From the NCBI RefSeq assembly GCF_032854445.1, contig NC_088299.1:7790324-7854323 (forward strand): 64,000 nt of DNA, given 5' to 3'. A program made the position numbers and the translations under genes. The stretch comes from Liolophura sinensis. Lineage: Eukaryota > Mollusca > Polyplacophora > Chitonida > Chitonidae. Below the pieces are notes generated by a model. The model was not told the DNA's origin and made no database searches. It worked only from the letters and a program-made list of their open reading frames with translations. Of the stretch, positions 56,385-64,000 are shown in pieces. The stretch's first letter is position 1. Each line of letters starts with the position of its first letter.

Positions 56385-59300
56385 CTGAAGGAAAACGAAG
56401 AGAATGTCAAATATAGTCAAAGGTCAAATGAAATAATGTAGCCATACATAATCTTACGATAACAATGCAGCATTTTAGGTAGAAACTGTAAAATTATAAT
56501 TTTCCTCTATTTAACTGGCTTGTATGTGTAGTTTACTTTGTACAGTAGTTTGCTTAAAAAAACCTGACATGCAATACCTGTTTGATCCTGAAGTTTCGTT
56601 TCAGAGATTCAAGACTTTCCATTGTTTGTTTCTAAGATTTTCTACCTGCCTGTTTGCTTGACTGCTTAAATCTGATTGATTGTAAGACTACCTACCTGGA
56701 TGTTTCTTAGACTGTCTACCTGGTTGCTAATGCATATGCTACATGCTTGTTCAGGAGATTGTTTATGAAACTGCCTTCCTGTTGTTTGTGAGATAGTGTA
56801 CCTGCTTGTTTGTGAGACAGCCTTCACGTACCTATTTGTCTGTGACATTGCCCAACAATTTGTTTGTAAGATCGTCTACTTGCTTCCTTTTGTCTGAGAG
56901 TACCTACTTGTTTGTGACATTGCCCACCCATTTGTTTGTGAGATTCTCAGCTAGTTTTAGAGATTGCATAGTGCCTGTTCATGAGATTGTCTACCAGCTT
57001 GTTTATGAGATTGCCTACCTGCATGTATGTGAGATTGTCTACCTGCTAGTTTGTGAGATATCCTACCAGCTTGTTTGCGAGATTGCCCATCTCCACTTGT
57101 TTGTGAGATAGTCTACCTGCTTGTTTGTGAGATTGCCTACCTGCTTGTTTGGCAGCATTTTCCAAACGCCTTGATCTCTTTGGAGAGCTGACCTCTATAT
57201 CAGCCTTACGCTTTCTAGCTCTGAAATACAGAAAACAATTTGCATGCACGAATTTGGACAACAACTTTCCCTCCTGTAATAATCTCAGTGCTGCCAAAGA
57301 GAACTGAAGATGACTGTTGGTCTGGGTGAACAACTTGGCTCTATGAACCATTATACATACACCTCAGCATTCATATCAATGACAGGTTAAAAGAACACAT
57401 TTATACAACCTATACATTAAATAAGAGAGCTGTATTAACTGTGTGGAATTCTATTTTTTTCACATTTTTTAAAGATTTGTAAGAGAGAAAAACTGTTTTA
57501 AACGTCGTTATTTTCTATAAAATCCACCGATTTGAGTCACGCCAAGTTTTAGGCTTGTTCAATGAAAGACCTTTCCTCCTCTTAAATATTCATTCCAATG
57601 TCTCTTGCTTCAGGTTTTACTCCTGCCATATGATTAACAGGCATTTCCAGTATTGTGACAATCATGCATTTTAAAGCATGTGAAAGTAAACTCTAAAGGA
57701 ATTTGGGATGTACTAGAGGGTCACATCATGCATACACACGTGGCTGTACAATAGGCTGCCAAAATGCGTCTGAAATGCCATGCCCTCAAGCTACTGGGCA
57801 AAGATAAGCACAATGAAGTATGTAATCTGTTAAAATGGTGGCCTAAAGGGTATTTCTAAGACTTTGATGTTTAACTATTAAATACTCCAATAACAAGTAC
57901 TGCTGACAGAAAATTGAGATGTTTTATTTAACCTTCTGTATAACTCTTTCATTTAAGGTATACATATAAGTTGTATAAAGGTGTTCTTTCCTCTAAACCT
58001 GACAGGTGAAATATCCATATTAAGGACACTTAGTCTCAGGAAGAAGTTTTTAATGGGCTGATCAACAGACTAAAAAACCCACAGCCTGAGAATTCTATCA
58101 ATCTATCAAGTAGACAAAACCTTATTCAAATGTAGCTTTACTGACATGTTCCCCAGAGTTTTACAACGTATACATGTACAAGTGAGGCTATTTCACATAC
58201 ATACAGACATGTTAATATATATACTAATAGTTAGAGAAAACTGGACAGATATCGGGCAAAACCAATTATACACCTGCAGAGCTGCCAATAAAAAGACATA
58301 TCAGCTGGTGCAGAATGGATTCGAAGCTGCATTGTGATTGTTGAAAGAATGTAGTGAACAATACAAAACTGAGTCATTGAAGTATGACAGGCACTTGCCA
58401 AACCATGATATGGGCTAGTCATTGAAGTATGACAGGCACTTGCCAAACCATGATATAGGCTAGTCACTGAAGTATGACAGGCACTTGCCAAACCATGATA
58501 TAGGCTAGTCATTGAAGTATGACAGGCACTTGCCAAACCATGATATAGGCTAGTCACTGAAGTATGACAGGCACTTGCCAAACCATGATATAGGCTAGTC
58601 ACTGAAGTATGACAGGCACTTGCCAAACCATGATATAGGCTAGTCACTGAAGTATGACAGGCACTTGCCAAACCATGATATAGACTGACTTTGGACACAC
58701 ATTCACATCTGACTACAAAAAAAAAAATCCTCTGTGGCTCACCTTAAGCTTTTGTCCTCTTGACTGTCTGGCTTAGGGCTGGCTGTGACAGGGGATACCA
58801 CACCTTTGGGTGAGGATCGAGTGGTCATTCGGCCACGGGGAGGCAGTATAGGTGTGGAGGATGGTGTTGTCTGGACTTCTGGTTTCTCGCCTTTAACATG
58901 TGAATCAACACACTCCTCCACCTTCTTTTTAGGAGGACGTCCCCGGCGTCTTGGAGTTGGTGCTTCTGTAAAAATTGACAAGCAAAGAAGTTAAGACTAC
59001 ATCTAAATGATGGTATGCAGTTATTTAGTTATCTGGTAAATGCCTTTCTCTTCACTAAAACTATCACAATATATTACTGATGCTTGGCCATATGCACATT
59101 GAAGTTTAGTGAGAATTGCCTCAAAATCACACACAGTAAAAAACATTAATCGTACATTTCTACTTTTTACATGGTGTTTTAATAAGGTGTAAGCAGGTAA
59201 ATAAATACATGTAGGTAATAACAAAACGTTAATCAACAAAGTATTAGCCAGTAGACAGTTGGTCTAGTTTAAATCATAGGTTGCATTCGGAGGCACACAT

Positions 59301-62300
59301 GCATAACACAGATTCACAGACTTTTTTTACACCTATAATGTGCAAGTGCATGTACGTATAAAGGGTAAAGTACTTGCATTTCTCTTCACTCCTGAATATT
59401 TTTAATTAAGCACCAGGTCAAAAGTATCACAGTTTTAAGTTTACGGTGTACTGTTTTTACCCTGTGCAATTTGTGGTTTTGTGGCCACATCACCTTCCCC
59501 TTTCTCTCCTTGGCTTAGAGCAGGCATGCTTTCTTCAGCGGTCTCTGGAACTGCATTAAGAGTAGTGGACTCTCGTCCCACAGACTGAGATGGCTCAGTG
59601 ACACTTTCAACTGCCGGAGACGGTTCCACTGCTGTAGTCGCCTCTGATATTGTCTCCACTACAGTCCTCTTCACTGCTGACATCTCCACTGCTGTCATCT
59701 CAGCTGGGGACATCTCCACTGCTGTTGTGTCCTCTGATGTTGTCTCCTGTGCTTCAAGTGCAGATGACTCTTGATCTGCGGTACTCTCATCCACCACCGA
59801 TTCAATTGGTTCTGAGGTCTGAACTTCTGTAGCTTTCATTTCTGGTTCTGAGGGTTCCTCTTGTGGGAGCGTATTCAACAAAGAGGCTGCTGATTTACTG
59901 GCAGTGGGAAATTTCTGGGCACCTCTGTCCGACCTGGACCCTGCGTAACTCTTGTAGTGCTTTTTCACCTTTTTTAATGGTACATATGTTCGCTGCGTTC
60001 CATCAGATACCTCCTGAATTGTAAATGAAACTCCCTTGTGTGAAGACTCAGTTTTCCTATTTTTTGGTGCTTCAGGTGTACTGTCTTCTTCCTCCGATTC
60101 AAACTCAACCTGGGTTCCTGCCTCCTGGCACACTTGATTCTGCAAAAGAAATTAGCAAACTGTAATCCACCTATTTATGACTAGTTGTAACTTCTACATT
60201 AAACTCAAAGAATATTTCATTTCTATCATGGCATATACTACCCAACAAACTTGCTGATATAACAAGGTTCACTGACCTACAAAGAACCTTGACTATAACC
60301 AACAAAAAAGTGCCCTTTATCATCCAAAATAACTGAGAAGGCATTGTAATTCAAAAAGGTAGATGCCACTGCTGTTTGAAGATGCCCCAACCAGACTTAA
60401 ATTTTAAAGGCATGCAAAAACTGAATCGATGCTGACTGACTGATTGACTTGTATATGGTGGATATACAATGTAGGAGTAGGATATCCTAGGTTAAACCCT
60501 ACAGCCTCAGTCACGCTTGAATTATTCTGTCAAACCTAAAAATTCAGCTCCGGTTAGGCATTGTCTGGACTTCATAATTTCTCACCCCAGCGATGATGGG
60601 GCATCCCTTTAACAACATGTATCATTTAACTTACATGTACTGGAAAGGCTCCCGACAATACAGCACAATTTGTTAAAATGTTGCTTGAGAGATGTGAAAT
60701 TTCTGATCTGTTAAGCACACATGTAGTTTACTGTAAATCTTCAACCTTTTCAACCAATGAAGCACTATTTTCAGTGCAATTTATGCATACAATTATGGTG
60801 ACAACACTAAAAATTGTGTCAATAAAGAAGAATAAAAACTGTGCAACTTATTTCTCTACATCCCATAGTTCTCTCAGAATGTTTCAAAATATTGCTTCGA
60901 AAGATTGAAGATTTAAGGTATTTGTAGTGTCTGTAGGGTCTTCATTATCTTTTTTGAGCACAAAGCTACCCTGGAAAAATGGATAGCTATACTGTACCTG
61001 ATCCATTTCCTACATAAGTAGTAGGCTTCGCGTAGCTAGTAAACCATCTTTAATGAGCCCCTTGAGTGAAAGTCATAACCTCTATATCTACTCACCTCAT
61101 CCAGATGGAGCTCTTCCTCCTCTGAGGGGGCAGTTACTTGGGGAACAGAGGCTGAGGGGACTGTTTCTTGAAGGACATGCACTGAGGGTACAGACTTGGG
61201 GGGTCCATTCACTGAATCTGGTGTAGTCTCAGTGATGGAGCTATTCTCAGATGGACCAGTAAGAGGCTGATCAGGAATGGACTGATCAACAATAGATTCA
61301 CCAGCAACAGACACATCTGTAATGGTCCTAACACCCTCATCCTCAGATACATAAGGGTTGCCTTTCCCTCCCACTCGCACCACTTTAACTTTAGAGTTGA
61401 CAGGGAGCTGTCCCATGTCCTCTGCTGAGGTGTTTACTTCTGTAACAGTGTTCTGGTAAGTCTGCACAGCTAAGTCCACCATGTTGTCAGTGGACTTGTC
61501 TTCAACTTCACTCGGGTCTTCCTCCATGGGATCTTCCACAGGGTCATCAGGGTTAATCTCTTCCACATGGCCATCCAGGTGGACAATGACCACTTGTGGG
61601 GTTTTACCAGCGGGGTTCGTGAGGCGGCCCTCCTGCAATTCGGCCCGAATGTTTCTCTGTAGCATTTCAGTGGATGGGCCTTCAGTGGTTTGGAAGACCT
61701 TGCAAATGTGACTATCTGGGTCATGAAGGGCCATGTGTCTCATCAGGTTGCCCTTATGAGCAAAGGATCTGTCACACTCAGCACAATAGAACAACTTATT
61801 TTTAGGAGAGGGGGCGATGTATTCCGGTGTGTGGTACAAGTTCTTGTGCCGTTTCAAAAGCTGCTTTTGTCTGAAGGATTGTCCACAGCCATCACATTCA
61901 TACGGTTTTTCACCAGAGTGTGTCAGCATATGACTGTCCAAATGACGCTTTGACAAAGCAGCATACTCACATTTATCACATTTGTAGCATTTCTCACCTT
62001 CATGAGTTCTTACATGCACCTTGAACTGGTAGCGATCTGGAAAGGTCTGAAGACATCGCTCACATTGTAAAGGCTCCTCTGCCGTGTGTAGCTTCTGCAT
62101 GTGGATTTTCAAGTCTGTCTTGCGTCCGCAAGTAGTGGGACACAGTTCACACTGAAATACAGGCTTGTTGCCAGAGTGGATGAGTCGGTGAGCCTTGAGG
62201 CTATTGCTCTGGGTGAAGCGTGACTGACAGATATCGCACTCGTACGGTTTCTCTCCTGTGTGAATTCGCAGATGACGCTTAAGCTTGTAGGCATCCGGAC

Positions 62301-63943
62301 TAGCATATGGACAGTGCGGACAGTGATAAGGGCGCTCCCCAGTGTGAGATCTCATGTGTCGCTTAAGTTTACTCAGCTCCACACTGGCGTAGTCACACTC
62401 TGTACACTTGTGTGGTTTCTCAAATGAATGGCGGTAACGGACATGGCGTACAAGTTCCCCAGAGGTTGTGAAACTGGATTCACACTGTCGACACTTGTGA
62501 GGCCGGAGACCAGTATGCGTGTTGACATGATTCTGCAGGGAGGCTAACGTTTTAAACCCACGGCTACAGATACCACACTTGTGTGGACGCTCTTGGGAAT
62601 GTGATTTCATGTGGCGGGTTAAAAGGTAACGCTTCGGGCTGGTATAGTTACAGTAATGGCACATCAGCTGGGAAGGGGAGGTAGGTGATCCAGGCTTTTT
62701 CAAACGGATGATCTTTCTGGCGGTTCCGTGTTCATCAATTATCTCTTCAATCACCTCTCTTGTATCGTCTCTTGTAAAGTCGTATACTGACATGTCCACA
62801 CCCATACCCCTTGTAGAGCCCTCTCGTTCACCCTCAGGCTGTGAGACGATCAGCACATAGCTCACTTCACCACCTTGGTTTAACTCTGATGGCATAATGG
62901 TCACAGTTTGGTAACTGTTCCCTGGAGTGTTCAGGATGACCTGACCATTGGGCAAAGTGGAAACCTCTGATGTGCCCATCACTTGTATGTTCTCTGTGCC
63001 ACTACCATCAGGGGCCTGCACTGCCACAAGCTGAGGCTGGGAACTGTCAGAACTCTGCAAGGCCACCAGATGAGCTCCATGAAGTTCTGGCTGGGACACT
63101 GTCACGCTCTGCAGGCTTCCCAAGGCACTGCTGGAGTTCGCCGCAACGGACGCCAAGACCGCGACTGGGTCTGAGCCATCCATGATGGTTTCTCCTTGCA
63201 CAATCTGCTGGATTTGCTCTTGAGTTGCCTGGCTCACATCATCCTCACCAGACTGCAATGTTTCTTCCGAGAACTGAGAAATGTCCACGGTGACATTCCC
63301 CTCTCCCATCTGAACAGCATGCTGGCCATCAGGAGCAACCATCTGAACTGTGTGTTCACTTACACTGGTACTTGTAGTTATCACATCCTCTGGAACCTCC
63401 ACGCCTGCTTGAGAAATACTTCCCTGTTCGGCAACCGTTTCAAAGTCTGTCCCCACATGAACCTCCGAAGATCCTGAGAGCTCAGCAATCTGCGCATGGA
63501 CGGCTGATAACTGCTCAGCAGCATCTAGGATATCCTCTTTTACTACATTCGACTCTTCTAGGATTCCAGATGTCTCAGGATTCATTGCTGCTTCTGCCTC
63601 GGCGGCTGAGGCCACAACGAAGCCCTGAATGGGCAGAGAGACAGGCACATCAGCACCATTTTGTTCCTCGCTATGTTGAAGAAGAGGTTGACCATCATAA
63701 TAAACAGTGTCATAGTTAACAGTCTCTGGTTCTTTATCAGCTGATGTTTCTGCCACTTCTTCTGGGTTAGTCTCAGGATGAGGGATTTGGGTGAGAGTGG
63801 CTGCTTGAAAATGAGGCTGCTCACCTCCTTCTATCTCCTTATTGAAGCTAACCAGGTAATTTTGAATATCTGACAAATTCTGACAGTCTGGGTTTGGATC
63901 TGCCTCTGCACCACTCATGTTGCTAAATTACATGTAGTAAGGC
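56365..63943 (-). CDS. CTCF: CTCF, 11-zinc-finger insulator protein (whole gene, 5 coding exons)
   Basis: This is the orthologue of CTCF, the nuclear DNA-binding protein that defines chromatin loop boundaries with cohesin. Coding exons are 63918-61096, 60139-59461, 58965-58743, 57220-57141 and 56384-56365; all junctions are GT-AG and all phases agree (0,1,2,1). The predicted product is about 1274 residues, much longer than the roughly 730 of vertebrate CTCF, mainly through long low-complexity N- and C-terminal arms. Residues 419-732 form eleven consecutive C2H2 fingers with the CTCF finger order; fingers 3-5 carry near-identical TSGELVRH, SVELSKLKRH and AYKLKRH helices. VDMSVYDF at residues 374-381 corresponds to the vertebrate cohesin-binding YDF motif. 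Exon 3 encodes an AT-hook (RRRGRPPKKK) and exon 4 a basic NLS-like stretch. The 5' UTR exon lies outside the window, because an acceptor is seen at 63944-63945. Confidence 0.95.
56600..57155 (-). repeat. Degenerate 24-bp minisatellite in CTCF intron 4, overlapping the donor
   Basis: About twenty units follow the pattern CTACCTGCTTGTTTGTGAGA (plus strand) with variable TTGC ends. On the coding strand the best units read ACAAGCAGGTAG, which recreates the exon 4 donor. The right end of the array runs into the last bases of exon 4. Confidence 0.8.
57141..57220 (-). CDS. CTCF: CTCF coding exon 4 (basic NLS-like segment)
   Basis: The acceptor is TATTTCAG|AGCTAG (phase 2) and the donor is CAAGCAG|GTAGGC (phase 1). 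It encodes ARKRKADIEVSSPKRSRR followed by LENAAKQA, a likely nuclear localisation signal. The 24 bases covering the donor are the first unit of a degenerate repeat filling the next intron. A second donor of the same quality and phase lies exactly 24 bases downstream (exon end 57117) and would add eight residues. Confidence 0.8.
58365..58690. repeat. 45-bp minisatellite, about 7 copies, in CTCF intron 3
   Basis: Units of 45 bases (core GTATGACAGGCACTTGCC) are nearly identical, differing at a few positions such as CATTGAAG/CACTGAAG. Because 45 is a multiple of three the array stays open as a 15-residue repeat on the minus strand, but it lies wholly inside an intron. Confidence 0.9.
58743..58965 (-). 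CDS. CTCF: CTCF coding exon 3 (AT-hook)
   Basis: The acceptor TTTTTACAG|AAGCACC joins in phase 1 and the donor CTTAAG|GTGAGC ends in phase 2. The segment TPRRRGRPPKKK is a canonical AT-hook core (RGRPPK). Vertebrate CTCF has an equivalent AT-hook-like KKRRGRPPGR in its C-terminal arm, so this exon confirms that the downstream exons belong to CTCF and not to a separate gene. A second basic-proline stretch (PPRGRMTTRSSPKG) follows. Confidence 0.85.
59461..60139 (-). CDS. CTCF: CTCF coding exon 2
   Basis: The acceptor is TTTTGCAG|AATCAAG (phase 0) and the donor is GCACAGG|GTAAAA (phase 1). The exon encodes 226 residues of C-terminal arm: an acidic start (FESEEEDS), a basic KKVKKHYKSYAGSR segment, then a long S/T/E/V-rich stretch with many TAVEMS-type short repeats. 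Reading on past the donor meets a stop at 59441, so an alternative terminal exon is formally possible, but the phase-matched splice to exon 3 is better supported. Confidence 0.85.
61096..63918 (-). CDS. CTCF: CTCF coding exon 1 (N-terminal arm and all zinc fingers)
   Basis: The exon encodes 941 codons, starting at ATG 63918 (context CAACATGAG) and ending at the donor GATGAG|GTGAGT, phase 0. Residues 1-400 are acidic, Q/E/S-rich and probably disordered. Fingers 1-11 follow as one block (residues 419-732), with standard TGEKP-type linkers between fingers 4, 5 and 6. After finger 11 comes a second acidic arm rich in P, E, S and T. An intronless zinc-finger block differs from vertebrate CTCF, whose fingers are split over several exons (known of the family). 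The open frame continues about 20 codons past the donor to a stop at 61036, so intron retention would give a truncated 960-residue form. Confidence 0.95.
63928..63933 (-). promoter_or_regulatory. Start-stop minimal uORF (ATGTAA) upstream of the CTCF start
   Basis: If the acceptor ATATTTCAG|GCC at about 63943 is used, the CTCF leader contains ATG immediately followed by TAA, ten bases before the main ATG. Start-stop elements are known to stall scanning ribosomes. The function here is inference. Confidence 0.4.
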
Positions 63944-64000
63944 CTGAAATATAAAATAAAATGTTCAAAAAACACTGCATCAACAAAAATGCCCAAAAGA

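Noticed and set aside
58231-58698. 155-codon minus-strand repetitive frame in the CTCF gene
   Set aside because: 45-bp minisatellite in intron 3; splice phases of exons 3 and 4 match without it.
59441-60145. Separate gene downstream of CTCF
   Set aside because: Splice phase from the zinc-finger exon and the AT-hook/NLS content of the following exons show they are the CTCF C-terminal arm.

Overview
This is eukaryotic (metazoan, most likely molluscan) genomic DNA. It is AT-rich and dominated by intergenic and intronic sequence, with tRNA-derived SINEs, minisatellites, small inverted-repeat elements and one reverse-transcriptase fossil. Two genuine protein-coding genes are visible, both on the minus strand. 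The molluscan guess is inference: it rests on the general look of the SINEs (3' tails ending in a GGCGTAAAACACCAATCAAA-type motif plus AATAAAT repeats, or CACTCACTCACTC repeats) and on the two animal genes.

Layout. 1-28.4 kb holds no recognisable gene. It contains SINE copies, an ~83-bp tandem array (2.5-3.2 kb), an inverted-repeat element with an internal 36-bp minisatellite (4.1-5.0 kb), a perfect-looking hairpin (6.66-6.85 kb), an irregular head-to-tail array of degenerate ~1 kb units (7.3-17.5 kb), a decayed reverse-transcriptase fragment (17.6-18.2 kb) and microsatellites (20.6 and 22.7 kb). 28.5-50.45 kb is a complete SEL1L3-like gene (protein sel-1 homolog 3). Exons 2-24 were reconstructed with matching splice phases throughout, and one junction (exon 16) is uncertain because a minisatellite covers it. 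The product has a concanavalin/laminin-G-like N-terminal half, a long series of Sel1 repeats and a C-terminal membrane helix. 50.5-56.3 kb is intergenic, with a promoter-like region, a MITE and SINEs. 56.37-63.94 kb is the insulator gene CTCF: five coding exons, eleven C2H2 fingers, a conserved cohesin-binding YDF motif, an AT-hook and a nuclear-localisation-like tail. Its promoter and first non-coding exon lie beyond the right edge.

The two genes are co-oriented but functionally unrelated: SEL1L3 is a membrane/secretory-route protein and CTCF is a nuclear architectural factor. The most interesting theme is that several minisatellites sit directly on exon-intron junctions and have copied splice sites. 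In CTCF exon 4 a 24-bp repeat offers in-frame alternative donors. In SEL1L3 exon 16 a 36-bp array copies a good donor that is in the wrong phase. At SEL1L3 exon 13 the acceptor is present three times. No system that is clearly new to biology was found.
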